A DNA stretch of 64,000 nucleotides, taken from contig OZ022500.1 in the NCBI GenBank assembly GCA_963989385.1, positions 113,563,842 through 113,627,841 of the forward strand, read 5' to 3'. A model generated the notes under the pieces. It was not told where the DNA came from. It worked only from the letters and a program-made list of their open reading frames with translations, and did not search any database. A program made the translations under genes and the position numbers. Within the stretch, counting starts at the first letter, position 1, and the number at the start of each line of letters is the position of its first letter. Of the stretch, positions 33,304 through 45,404 are shown one piece after another. The DNA comes from Ctena decussata (lineage: Eukaryota > Mollusca > Bivalvia > Lucinida > Lucinidae).

Positions 33304-33792
33304 ATGGTAAAAATCGTCGAAGCACAAATCCTTATAAAATTGGTACAGCCTTCAGAACTGATGATAAAATGTCGGTTGCTGTGCTTTTTGCGTCATATAA
33401 CTGGCAAAAAAGAAGGAATAAGGTATTTTGAATACAACTTGACAAGTCTCTCCGTAATATATGTTTTTTGTCTCTGGTTCCCCGTTGGGCAATTAACTCA
33501 CACAACAGCGAGACAAAGAATGAGATCCATGCCATACATTGTATTTCTATCAACTATTAAACAACTGTACATTGTATTTTTATCCCTTGTACCTTGTATT
33601 GCTACCTCTTGTACCTTGTATTTTTACCATGTTATGAAACGAGTGAAATCGAAAGCAGGTCATGACCTAGATATTTTTTCAAATCGTTTTTATGAGAAAC
33701 TCAAGGACGTTTTAATTTTTCAAAGCCGGCCAATCACGATCATATACTATGAAGAAACTGTAGTGAGAAGTTGCACCGATACTTCACGATAA
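33304..33792 (+). CDS. Unrecognised 162-codon open frame
   Basis: This is the longest uninterrupted ATG frame in the window. It contains hydrophobic stretches (VIYVFCLWFPVG, YIVFLSTIKQLYIVFLSLVP) partly produced by an internal duplicated TACATTGTATTT/TACCTTGTATT word. It ends KDVLIFQSRPITIIYYEET and a Cys-poor tail. No family is recognised. The local repetition and AT-rich codons make a chance frame likely. No splice partners were identified. Confidence 0.15.
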   Translation: MVKIVEAQILIKLVQPSELMIKCRLLCFLRHITGKKEGIRYFEYNLTSLSVIYVFCLWFPVGQLTHTTARQRMRSMPYIVFLSTIKQLYIVFLSLVPCIATSCTLYFYHVMKRVKSKAGHDLDIFSNRFYEKLKDVLIFQSRPITIIYYEETVVRSCTDTSR

Positions 33793-34357
33793 AATATTTC
33801 ATGCTGATGGAGCAATGGGGCCTTTAAAAGCCTCCTAATTATTTAATATCAGAGTAAAGATCTGATATTAAATTTCATTATCAATGGCATCTCTACAAAT
33901 GTGTTGGGCAGTCTTTCCACTTCTCATGTCATAAAATTTCGTTTGTTCTCCTTTGCAATGTTATTGACTTTCAGTCGCCTCATAAGGCTGTTGACATTAG
34001 CTGACATTTATTTTACATTTTCTTAATACGAGCAGCCAAAATTATGATACACATACCAATGAAACTACAAATAAATATAAGAGAGAGAAAACTACATATA
34101 TACTATCGTAGTTTATCCATTCGTTTACTAGCTATTATCTTTTACTATTATCATTATTGTTATGATTTCTAGCCTTTTCTTTGTTGGCATTAGTTAAACT
34201 TACAATGTATATAGCTTATTTTGAAATAAAATATAAAGTGTTCATTTTTAAAAAGCTTTCTATGGCCAAAATGCTAAAATCTTTTTTAACTTTGACAACA
34301 TCACTCTATCCGCCACTTCCTCTGCTAACACTCTCCGAAACCTATGTAATAGTTATA

Positions 34358-34540
34358 CCATGGTTTGTCCGCCTGTACGAGGAGATAATCCACGAGCTTT
34401 TCCATGGTTTGTCCGCCTGTACGAGGAGATAATCCACGAGCTTTACCATGGTTTGTCTGCCTGTACGAGGAGATAATCCACGAGCTTTAGCCAGTGGAAT
34501 TTCTCCCGTACAGGCGGACAAACCATGGTATAACTATTTT
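34358..34540. repeat. Three tandem 44-bp units plus one inverted half-unit
   Basis: Units starting CCATGGTTTGTCCGCC occur at 34358, 34402 and 34446. At about 34505 TCTCCCGTACAGGCGGAC-AAACCATGG returns in reverse orientation, followed by TATAACT, the inverse of AGTTATA before the first unit. The ensemble folds as a hairpin with an expanded arm. A frame running through it is repeat-encoded. Confidence 0.92.
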
Positions 34541-35411
34541 ATACCATCCCCATCAGTTCAGACCTTGCTCATTGCGTTCGTACGTTTACTTGTTCAAACT
34601 AAAAACTTAAAACCAATTATTTATAAAGATGTATTTAACAATAAAATAACAGACAGAATGGCAAATTATGTATACCTTTATTTATATCTGCAAAGACAGT
34701 TTGAAAGGAATAGAAGTCAGAAAAAATCAGTGTTTAGTTAAAAGTACTGGCCAAGATACAGATTCATAGTTTATATTGTTGGCATACCTTACTTTGATTT
34801 ATTCATTCAATGTTGTAAATCTTTCTATTACAGTAAACCAGACACTCATTAACGGAGAAAAATATATATTTCATTCCCAAGAAATGTTGAATAACAATGT
34901 CAGTGAGGGCGTCTAACATATATGTTTTATGTGAGTAAAATCCCCTTGAATGTTTTCTCTATCAAAATAAAAGTCGGATTTGAAATTGCAGAAATCAGTC
35001 TTTGATATTTCCAGAACTTTTTATGAAGAAAAATATCAAATTTCATTTCATAAAGTTTATTAAAGCTAATTCATTTATCAGTGCAGATGTTTTATCTACG
35101 AAATGCTGTTTTTCTTTCTCTGTCGTTTTATAAGTTCTAGTTTTTCTTCCGCTTTACATAAATAAAAACGAATTACCCAGAACACATGTGTTGTGCTTTT
35201 TTTCTAAATTGAATTTATAACAGTGCAAAACAGTCCGTGGTCTGCCTACCGAAATCATAGAGCAAGCACGGGCTACTGACAGCTGAATGGGTCGAAACAG
35301 AGACCAGTTTGTTTTTATTCGTTGAACGTTTTTCAACATTCTGGAGAAAGCAGTATTCAGACTGCAATTTGGGACTTCCCGGTTTTGAAGAACTGGCTGT
35401 ACAAGAACATT

Positions 35412-35649
35412 TGAGCCGCGACGTGACAAAACCAACAAAGTGGTTGTGCGCCCAGCGCAGACTCAGATCAGCCTGGGCATCCGCCCAGTCTGATCAGAGT
35501 CATCGCTGTCCGCATGGAGGTAGCTTAGACCCTTAGCTACTCTTTGGGCACTTAACAAAGAGTCTGGTCAATTTGTGCTGCTGCCCAGGCTGATCTGAAT
35601 CTGCGCTGTCCGCACAACCACATTGTTGGTTTTGTCGTGTCGCGGCTCA
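35412..35649. mobile_element. Foldback element with GAGCCGCGAC termini
   Basis: It begins TGAGCCGCGACGTGACAAAA and ends with the inverse TTTTGTCGTGTCGCGGCTCA. Inner arms include AGTGGTTGTGCG / CGCACAACCAC, CAGACTCAGATCAGCCTGGG and the inverse near the right end. ATTT lies at both junctions. It has no coding capacity. Confidence 0.88.
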
Positions 35650-35740
35650 TTTGAAAATAGAAAAGAGTGCGCCATTGACTTGTTTATTACAAGACGGGAC
35701 ATTTTGTCAAAATTATTGATGTATAAAGAAAATTTGCACT

Positions 35741-36205
35741 GACCTTATGGGCATACTGTAAAATATGGTATGGTATGATGGATTGGTATGTGGTATGGTA
35801 TGAAAATCCCATACCATACCACCTACCATACCAAACGGCCATACCAAAAGTATTATTAACCTGTATTTTCTTCTAGATCTGTAGTCTCTGAAAGTCAATA
35901 GCAGTCTGACCTTGATAAAGCATGATACCCATCATTATCAAATGCATGACAACAATGTTAGCAAGATCACCTCTATATAAGCATTAAACCCATCATTATC
36001 AAATGCTTGACAACAATGTTAACAAGATCACCCAGAGGTGATCTTGTTAACATTGTTGTCATGCATTTGATAATGATGGATATGCCCAAATAATACTTTT
36101 GGTATGGCCGTTTGGTATGGTATGTGGTATGGTATAGGATTTCCATACCATACCACATACCAATCCATCATACCATACCATATTTTACAGTATGCCGACC
36201 TTATG
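35741..36205. mobile_element. 447-bp foldback transposon with a perfect 9-bp target duplication
   Basis: The element 35750-36196 starts GGCATACTGTAAAATATGG and ends with the exact inverse. It is flanked by GACCTTATG on both sides (35741-35749, 36197-36205). The outer arms contain GGTATG repeats and the inner arms pair GATCTTGTTAACATTGTTG with its inverse. A direct duplication of CCCATCATTATCAAATGC-TGACAACAATG lies in the left inner arm. A 9-bp duplication is typical of Mutator-like (MULE) insertions. No transposase is present. Confidence 0.93.
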
Positions 36206-36611
36206 ATACAGAACTAATACAGACGATCAACATTAAAACTGAAACCTGCCATCTTTGTTATTTATTATCTTCAGTTGCAATGGTAAGCTTGTAAATGTCA
36301 CTCTGAAAATAAAGTGCCGTTGAAATCGATGGTAGAGGCCCAGTACAATATTGCACATTGCTCTGCTGCTCATAAACCGAGTAAATTACTTTCATTTCCA
36401 AGACTCTGTTGTCTATACCTTGCTTATAGAGGTTCTACCTACTTGTGTAGAACTTATTCATTTAAAGTTCATACTCAGATATGCTGAATTTACGGAATTG
36501 TGATTTAGGCACTATCAAAATTTAGAAATAGGGATCTGTCAACCCTTAAACAGCCAAAGAGCAGATGTCAAACTTCACATCTGCAAAATTTTAAAAATAT
36601 ATTTGTCAAAG

Positions 36612-36613
<2 letters not shown>

Positions 36614-36648
<35 letters not shown>
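36614..36648. repeat. TA microsatellite
   Basis: About 17 TA dinucleotides within a segment (36520-36770) that resembles part of BMP intron 1 (3000-3170). Confidence 0.9.
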
Positions 36649-36651
<3 letters not shown>

Positions 36652-36770
36652 TTCAGAATTTCAATCCTTAGGGCAAAATGTGGAGATCCAGACTTAGTAG
36701 CCCATTATAAGCTACCTTATCTGCATCTACGCTGTTTGCAAATTCAACACTTTTCAGTTTTATTTCTTTG

Positions 36771-39239
36771 CTGCGGTTTAATTGCCCTATTCCTCTATCA
36801 GTGTAAAACTTCATGAAAATATTTTTGCGCGGTATCGCTACAAAACTTCACTCCAGTTTCACCATTTTAGCCAAGTCTAAACCATAAAAGGATCCTTCAC
36901 GTAAAGAAATTATTCGGCAAAATGATCTACATTGGATATCCGGAAAATGACTGAAATGGTAACTAAACTGTACAGGCGTGGACCCCATTCACTGCGCTTT
37001 TACAACCGGTCACCCATCCAGGTTCTAACCGCGATCTCCGTTGCTTAACTTCGTGAAATAGCTAACCAGACAAATATATGGGTTGGTGTGCTTATATTGA
37101 GTCATATAATTGGCAAAATAATGGGGAACATGTTTTTGTAAAATTACAAATTGCTAAGCAAAATACGATTTAGCCGTCGAGCGATGCAATATTGTAACAG
37201 ATATAAGTATATAAATCACATCTGCAGCTTTGCTGTAGAAGCCGACTTCTGTGGCGCGCGCAGGTGGAGCCGATATTTACCACTGGTAGGACCATAGACA
37301 CTTCAAGTGCTTAATTAGTAGCCTCTCGTGTGCATCAAGTACTGCACAATAAAATAGTGCATTTAATCAACAGATGAAAGTCAGCCGATTGATTCAACAG
37401 AAGTTTTGGATGTGCAGTTTGGCGCCAAATAACTAAATAATTTTGTTTTGTTTGTAAATGATCACAGCTTCCCACTCATTAGATAAGAGCAGCAATTGGT
37501 GTGTATTTTTTCAGATGAGAATCAAATAATTAGAACGATGCTATGAGAGGAGACTCTTCTAAATTGATACGTCGCCTTTTTTCATAATTTTTCAGAATTC
37601 CCCGATTTTTCTGCTGTTTCAATCTCTTTGCTACTGCTACCTGTAGCAAATTAATTGGTTCATGAAGGTCTTACAGTACCTCTATTAAGAAAGTCGAAAG
37701 CTGGCAGGTAAAAAAACATCATTACCTCTCAATGACCCTTAAATCTGTTTGAAGCTCTTTGATGTCAAACTAATCATGTCATTGCTATCTCACGTGTTGG
37801 CAGATGGTAATATGTAATAGCAATATATGCAACAGCAAAAGAAAGGCATATTTTTACTGTCTCGTTTTGCCTCATTAAAAGTAACGACACTTTACTTTTC
37901 ACTCAGTACACAGATTTGCCAATGCATGGCCATTGGTTTTGCAGCGTTTTCTTGTCACAGTGCCATTCTTCGAAATAAACATGCAGAGTTTTGTCAGAAA
38001 GGCCAAAAAATCACAAAGTTCTTATTCCTTATGTCAAAACTTGAAATTTCAATACGAATTTCTGCATGTGAGTTCAGCATGATGTAACCAACTGGAAAAC
38101 GGTATAAAACTTTTGGAAAAAAAAACCCCGGCTTTTTGACAGTTAAATCGCACATGCTAAAATTTGCCTTGGGGAAAGTTTTTCGAAGTTTTTGAAACTC
38201 GTCTTAATCATCAAATTGTTAGAAAAATCTGGTAACTTGGATTCAAAACGAGAAAGGCTATGCACAAAGGACCCGTTTAAAACAAAATTTGATTTGAAAA
38301 GTGTCTCCATTTGGCTCACTTCCGGTTTGAGTTACGGAAATTAAAGGCTGATACTGGACCTGGAAAAAAATAGTGTCTCCCAAAACGTAGATTGCCCTTC
38401 ATAATCAAGATGCAGTATGATTTTAATTCAGTTTTGCCTAGTAATTTCAGGGATTCAACGGCCAGTAGTTCAGTTGGTTGTTGCATTGTTAGAAGAACGT
38501 ACAGTTACTACCCTTAGTTAGCATACTGCATATGATTATGACCATTGACCCTTTAATTTAACCTGAACTGGAATTCAGCTCCGATTCGGTTTGCTGAAAA
38601 TTACACAAACTGTTTTTTTTTCTGGGCGTAGAAGTTAAGAAAAACAGAAGTCATGTATAGTTTCTAAGCCTAGAAGTTCTATTATAGAGTTGGTCTAACT
38701 AGTAGTTAATGAGTCCCATTGAATTCAGAAATCGACGTTACGAGTTGTTACGTCAATATTGACCCAGTTAATGTTAGGTTCCCCTCTTCATTTAAAGGTA
38801 AGTAGACTTGGAACCAATATTTCTTCTGGCCGGTTTACATCGCGGAATGATTATGTACAAAGTAGTTAGGTATTTTGTCAACGTATATAAGAAGTTTAAG
38901 ACCTGAGTATCTCCATGTAATAGATAAATTTATATAAAAGACGATAACAGATATTTCTAGACTAATATGCACAGTGGAAGGAAAGTAAACGATGATTATT
39001 TGAGCGTATGTGTACTCCGATTGGAAGAGTTCTTCGATCGACCACCTAGCTGATGAAATATCTCCGTATTTTCCTAGTGTGAACATCGGTACGAGATTTG
39101 AACAACGTTATCTCAATATTCAATCGACCTTGATACCGCTAAATTATTAAAGATCAAAAATAATAATTCAGTCCATGAAAGATGAATTTAATTGTTGAAT
39201 TTGAGCTCGCATAACAAAATTTAAGCCGTGACCTAGATA
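36771..39239. other. No gene recognised
   Basis: Non-coding in appearance. An 86-codon frame at 37827-38087 has no recognisable family. No terminal repeats were noticed. Confidence 0.45.
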
Positions 39240-39254
39240 TTCCAGACCGTATCG

Positions 39255-39350
39255 GGGTGTTTCGCGCAGGGACGTTTCGTCCCAGGACGTTTCGTCCCAA
39301 ACAGGCCAAAAAACCCGGGACGATTCGTCTCAGGACGTTTCGACCCATAT
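39255..39350. repeat. Short array of GGACGTTTCGTCCC palindromes
   Basis: GGGACGTTTCGTCCC, GGACGTTTCGTCCC, GGGACGATTCGTCTC and GGACGTTTCGACCC occur in about 95 bp, each nearly self-complementary. The overlapping minus frame (LGRNVLGRNV) is encoded by the array. Confidence 0.85.
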
Positions 39351-39894
39351 TCATTTAGATTTCATCGAGAGATCACCGTATCAAAACGAAAGAACGAATT
39401 TGAATACAAAATCCGATACATATAAGACTGTACACTCGTGATTCTCACTGGCTTTAACTTTAATGTTTAGTTCGTGAATTTATTGAAATTCAAACAGATT
39501 TCTCAGCCTAAAAAAATGAAACGCAAGGATTTGTCAGTGTAAGCGGAAGTAAATGTCACCAATACTGCGGTTTGAGCTAAGTCCGAGGAGGATAATCCAG
39601 ACAGTTACATTAGTTTTTCTTTTGTTTAATATATTATTAGAATAGTATACCTAATATTGTATTCATATTTACAGGCATAGTTACTATATTGTACCGTTTG
39701 AAACAAGAGTAAAAGCTCTTTCAGTATGAAACTACTAAGTTGCTATCCATCCACACTTGGTTCAAAACTTCATTATTAACAGGATGGGGTACAAGGTAAA
39801 TATTATATAAAGGTCTCATCTGGCCAAACTAGCTACACTTTTGACTCATCCTGATGTTGAAAGAGTTGTTTTGGGGTATATTGGTGAGTTCAGA

Positions 39895-41390
39895 GACAGA
39901 CTCACTTAACACCGGCATAACACCTATGAACACCGGTCTGATTCCTACCTGCTTAGAGATGCATCCTGTATTACCCAGAAACTTATCGATGAATACCGGT
40001 CTGCTCAGACACAGTCACCGCACTACCTAGAAACATGTCAATGAACACCGGTCTGATTCCTTATCTTAACTGCTTTGACACACTCACTGCATTAACTAGA
40101 ACTATTTGGATGAACACTTGTCTGAAACCTATCTTCTCAGACACACTGACCCCACTACTTAGTAACAATCTGATGAACACCGGTCTTCACCATCTTCCTT
40201 AAAACATGTTGATGAACATCGGTCTGTTTCCTACCTGCTTAGACAAATTCACCCCATTACCTAGAAACATGTCGATGAACACCAGTCATCGACATGCTTT
40301 TAGGTAGTGCAGTGAATTGTCTAAAGAGGGTAAAATCAGACTGGTGTTCATTGACATGTTTCTAGGTAATGCGGTGATTACGTATAAGCAGGTAGGAATC
40401 AGACCGGTGTTCATTGACATGTTTCTAGGTAGTGGGCTGATTGTGTCCGAGCATGTCAGGATCAGATAAGTGTTCTTCAGAATGTTTCTAGGTAGTGCGG
40501 TGAGTGTATCCGAGCAAGTACATATCAGACATATATTAACTGACAGATTCCTACCTGCTTTGACAAACTCAGGGCACTACCTAGTAACATGTTGATGAAC
40601 ACCAGTCATCGACATGTTTCTAAGTAGTGCAGTGAATTGTCTAAAGAGGTAAAATAAAACTGGTGTTCGACATGTTTCTTGGTAGTGAAGTGATCATGTC
40701 TAAGCAAGTAGGAATCAAACCATTCTTCTTCGACATGTTTTTAGATAGCGGAGTGATTGTGTTGGAGCAGGTCGGTATCGGACAAGTGTTCTTCAAAATG
40801 TTGCAAGGAAGTGCGGTGGGTGTATCTGAGCAAGTACGTATCAGACATATATTAATTGACTGATTCCTACCTGCTTTGACAAACTCAGTGTACTACCTAG
40901 AAACATGTTGATGAACACCAGTCATTGACATGTTTTTAAGTAGTGCAGTGAATTGTCTAAAGAGGTAAAATTCAGACCGGTGTACATCAAAATTTTTCTT
41001 GGTAGTGAAGTGATCATGTCTAACCAAGTAGGAATCAGACCGGTGTTCATCAATATGTATCTAGGTAGTGGGGTGATTGTGTTTGAGCAGGCTGCTATCA
41101 GATAAGTGTTCTTCGAAATGTTTGTAGGCATTGCGGCTAGCAGTGCGGTTAGTGTATCTGAGCAAGTACGTATCAGACATATATTAATTATTAATTGACA
41201 TGTTTAGAGGGAGTGCGGTATAGTTATTTGACTGGTTTTCATCAATGTGTTTCCAGGTGGTGAGATGAATGTGTCTGAGTGGGTAGGTATTAGACAAATA
41301 TTCAACCAAATGGTTCTAGGTAGTGCAGTGAATGTATTTAAGCCGGTAAAAATCAGACTGATGTTCATTGACATGTTTCTAGATACTATA
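39895..41390. repeat. Minisatellite of about 63-bp units with orientation switches and a ~315-bp higher-order repeat
   Basis: From 39895 to about 40285 the units read GATGAACACCGGTCTGATTC with CACTACCTAGAAACATG. After that they mainly read in reverse (AGACCGGTGTTCAT, CATGTTTCTAGGTAGTG). The junction, ATGAACACCAGTCAT flanked by inverse ACCTAG..CATG arms, recurs near 40283, 40597 and 40913, giving a period of about 315 bp. The plus frame 40663-40863 and minus frame 40922-41131 are array-encoded. Confidence 0.9.
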
Positions 41391-41995
41391 AAATCGAAAA
41401 AGTGAAATCACAAAATATGTACGATTGAGTGATATCACAAAATCCAATTAGTGATACCACAAAATAGAAAAAGTGATATCACAAAATTGATTTTGTGATG
41501 ACACGAGATCACAGCTACTTTGTGATATCACTAATTCGGTTTTGTATATCACAACATCTATTTAGTGATGTCACATTCGATTTTGTGATATCACTCAATC
41601 GATTTTATGATATCACTATATCTATCGAGTTTGTGGTCAGTAATTCGTTCCTAACTAGTGATATCAAGAAATCGATATTACCAAAACGATTTTGTGATTT
41701 CACTAAATCGATTTAGTAAACATAATATAACACATGGTTTATGACACTCAGGTGAGTCAGTGATAGCACATAATAGTTAGTGAAATCAGAAAATAATGTG
41801 ATACCACATGTGATATCACATACTTGAAATAGTGGTATCACAGAGTCGACATTGTGATATCACAAATTTGATTTTGTACGAATTAGTGATATCACAAACT
41901 CAGATTACTGATATCGCCAAATCAAATAAGTGATATCAAACAAAAATCGAATTTGTGATATCGAAAAATCATATCCACTTTACTTTTTGATATAT
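41391..41995. repeat. Array of GTGATATCAC-centred units
   Basis: Degenerate units of about 20-30 bases contain GTGATATCAC or TTTTGTGATATCAC and TAGTGATATCAC, in both orientations because the core is a palindrome. GATATC is an EcoRV site. Directly followed by the related array at 42040. Confidence 0.92.
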
Positions 41996-42039
41996 ATCCA
42001 AATCTGTATAGTGATATCTATGGCAAGCCATTTTACTAA

Positions 42040-42595
42040 TCATAATGCATAGTAAATATCTTATATAGTATATTAGATATCTAATATTCCAGTTAAGCTA
42101 TCTAATATAACATATAAGATATATAACATATAAGAAATCTTATATCCTCTATAAGATATCTGATACAGGATATATCTTATATAGAAAATAAGATATCTTA
42201 TATAGGATATGAGTTATCATCTTATTTAATTTTTCATATAAGATATCTTATATAATATATCAGATATCTTATATATTAGATATCTTATATAGCATGTAAG
42301 ATATATTATATAATAAATCAGATATCTGATATATCAGATATGTTATATATTTAAATAAGATATCTCACATCCTATATAAGATAGCATATCTGATATCGAT
42401 ATCTGATTTACAAAACAGGATATCTTATATGTGATACAAGACATCTTAAATGCTATATCAGATAACATACATTGTGTTGCGTCTTATGGAAAAGTCAAAT
42501 AAGACATCTTATATACCTATACTAGATATCTTATATAGTATATAAGATTCTTATATGATATCTTATATACCTATACTAGATATAGAAGGTACCTT
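42040..42595. repeat. Array of AGATATCTTATATA units
   Basis: Highly AT-rich tandem sequence made of AGATATCTTATAT and TATAAGATATC words, again GATATC-centred and self-complementary. No coding potential. Confidence 0.92.
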
Positions 42596-42679
42596 TGCAC
42601 GCGACAATGATCAGCATATTCAGTCACATAGTTCATTGTTTTTTTCTAGTGAAATCATTTAATTCAGATTTATATACAA

Positions 42680-42810
42680 AGGCCCGATTTCACGTTAAAC
42701 TTAGTACATGGATTAGCATTCGGAACACCAAAATTTTACATTGCGCCTTACGGTAAAATAGACCACGGACTGGTTAATACGAGTTATAGCTGTAACGTGA
42801 AATCGGGCCT
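42680..42810. mobile_element. 131-bp MITE with perfect AGGCCCGATTTCACGTTA termini
   Basis: The 18-bp left terminus AGGCCCGATTTCACGTTA is exactly inverted at the right end (TAACGTGAAATCGGGCCT, 42793-42810). The interior, about 95 bp, is unique in the window. The target duplication is not clear. Confidence 0.92.
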
Positions 42811-44945
42811 AAAACCAATTGTTATTTGCATTTCAACTAACATAAATCTCTTTCATCTTAATTTATCACTCAGTTTGTACTACGAATTTTGGAATTCAGA
42901 ATTCGAAATTCAGAATTGTGAAATAAGAGAGGTAATTGGGCTATCGTAGGACATCGATACTTTTCGATTTTTATTGCCTTCCTTGCATTTTTATTTTGAA
43001 TTAAAGGTGTTAGGTCCATATAGTTCAATTTAACTGCACTAAGGTCTTTTTGCATATCTTTTAGTCTACATTAAACGCGGTCAATATTGTTCTGATTTGC
43101 ATGACCATGCATCATTCTTTAATATTAGTACATGTATATAGAGAAAATAGAGAAAATGAACAAAAGGTTACTCCTTTTATTTATTTATTTATTTTTCTTA
43201 AAATGCAAGTCTTAAGTCAAAAATTGTGTTAGCCTAGTATTCTGCACTAGCTTACAAATCTTCTGATCAAAGATATGTTACTGTGGTCATTTTTAACAAA
43301 ATTAATACATCCAAAACTTAAGTTTTTTGCGTGGCTATATCGAAGTAAGATAATTTGTTGGGGTCGAAAACAACACGGAAGAAGCCTCATCAGTCTGCAA
43401 TGAGATTCAAGTTTCATCTCAACAATCATTGCGACATTTACTTCTATAAACCTGCATAAACTGAGAAGTAAAATCAAACGCCCAATATAATAACATGACA
43501 TTTCATGTTATAGTTTTTCTTTTTTTTTTTTTTTCTTTTTTTTTGGTTTTCTTTTTTACTGTTGCGAAAATTGCTTACTTTCCGGCATTTGCCTAAAGGG
43601 GCAAAACTTTGTTTGCTACAAGTTATCAATGTTGAAAATTCTTAATGATGTTTCTGAGACATTTTTTGTGTGCTAGATTAAAGAGGGCATTTGCTTTGGA
43701 GCCAGGTACATCTTGGCCCCAGAGAATGATTTAACTGATCAGAATTTGTGATTTATAGTTTGACCCCTTGACTGTATACGCTTTCTTTACGCATGAATTA
43801 ACAAATAAAGTTTCAACAATTTTGAGATAAGGTGCACTTCATGCATTGATATTGCCTTCCCTATTCGGTCATTTTCAGCAGATTTCTATATTGACATAAA
43901 ACACCAAATAGAAAAATATGCGTTATTTTTGCGTTTTGAGTATATATACTGTTCAACATACTTAAAGGCACAGTATATCAGTTTTAGGTCTTTATAAGCA
44001 AAAAACTTTTCTTCATCAAAACTAATAATTAGGTTAGGAATCAATGTCTACAATTGATATTGATGCATCACCTGTTTAAAAGTTTTGATGATGAAGAGTC
44101 ACGTGGAAGTTTGTGCAGTGTGTGTTCTTTAGCCACAGCATGAAATATCATACATTAAAGAATAGTTTAAACAGAGAATTTAAAAGCGCAGTCTGATTTT
44201 GAGTAATTTCTGTCCGCATACGAAACAAATTCTACGGGACATAACTGTGCTGCGCTAATATCTATAATAGATGCTATTACATGTATAGTTTCGCGTGAAC
44301 AGGGACGGCCCGGATAGCTCCATATTGTTCGAGGGTCAAATAGTTAGGTTTGTTTGCAATCGAAAACTTAATATCTTCAACATTGCACACTTTAAAATGA
44401 ATGTATCCTTTTCTGTACTGAACTTCTTCAGTGTCACTAAACCCAAAAAGTTTGAGAGAAATAGGGTGATGGTCAAGTCTCCAAAAGCAAGGTTTATTTT
44501 CCTTTCCCTGCCAGACTTACTGACGTAATCTACGAAGTAGAACAACCCCAGCATGCACACAACCTTTAATCCACGGTGATTCAACGTCTTGGCATAAAAT
44601 CAATATAGGGATCAAACATGTTTTTCGTGCATTTACATTTGCCAGGTCCCACCATATCTTACTGTGAAGATTCTCGGATTCCTTTAATAAGAGGGGAGTA
44701 GCCCCTCTTGAGCTCTCGCTACAATGGCGTGCGTGGTAATCTTAATCGTCTGGCTTCAACGTCAGTGACGCAAACAGACAAAACAAACCGATTTTCGAAG
44801 ACCACAGGTAACGGAGTATATCTATGACCGCTTCTAAACTCCAAATTTCTGATCGCTCTAAAGTCAAAAAGCCAAAACGGAGGCAACGCCCTGGAACGGT
44901 CAGCGATATAATTTACTAATACGAGTGAAGTGTATAAGTGCTAAT
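42811..44945. other. No gene recognised
   Basis: It includes a T-rich run at about 43519-43552 and short frames with no family signature. The pair of frames at 44295 (+) and 44336 (-) overlap each other and are likely chance. Confidence 0.5.
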
Positions 44946-45404
44946 AGGGTGAAAGTACCTATTACGTCATCAATTTATGGGTACTCAAAAATTTTAACAC
45001 ACAATTTGAATACATAGAAAACATCAGCTGCTGCTTTTGGCTGAAAATGGATGCCGAATTATTGTTATTATTTTTTCTTCTTAATTCAGTGGTTTAACAT
45101 GTAAAATCAGGGAGTTGAACTATTTAATGTCTACCGTTAATATTGTTTTGCAGATCTAAACTCTTTGAATTTTTTACAGTTGTTTTCAGGAAAAGCAGTT
45201 CCGCAGACGGTTGTTGGGTTTGGGTTTACCCGGCTCTCTTGAATCGACATAAGGTATTGTTTTCTTTGCTTGTTTAAATTTTTGAGTCCACCAGCTAGAA
45301 GGAGCTTTGGTCTAAAGTAGCGGCGATTCGCAGGAAATGTTTTGTATTTTCCAAAATATTTGTATTGCGGTCTATGGGAAATGAATTGGTACCGTCACCC
45401 CTAA
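44946..45404. mobile_element. About 455-bp TIR element (family T), copy 1
   Basis: It starts TAGGGTGAAAGTACCTATT and ends GGTACCGTCACCCCTAA, inverted termini. It is collinear with 46317-46766: shared blocks include GGCTGAAAATGGATGC, GCAGATCTAAACTCT, TTTACCCGGCTCTCTT, GAGTCCACCAGCTAGAAGGAG and GGTCTATGGGAAATGAATTG. No protein is recognised. Confidence 0.85.

Noticed and set aside
33304..33792. Second TGF-beta-like gene, because of the ending RPITIIYYEE
   Set aside because: The short resemblance to the BMP strand PISILYYDE is not backed by a CC pair, GKC or CXC ending; local word duplication explains part of the frame.
39895..42595. CRISPR-like array
   Set aside because: The units are contiguous or degenerate, without unique spacers, and the genome is eukaryotic.
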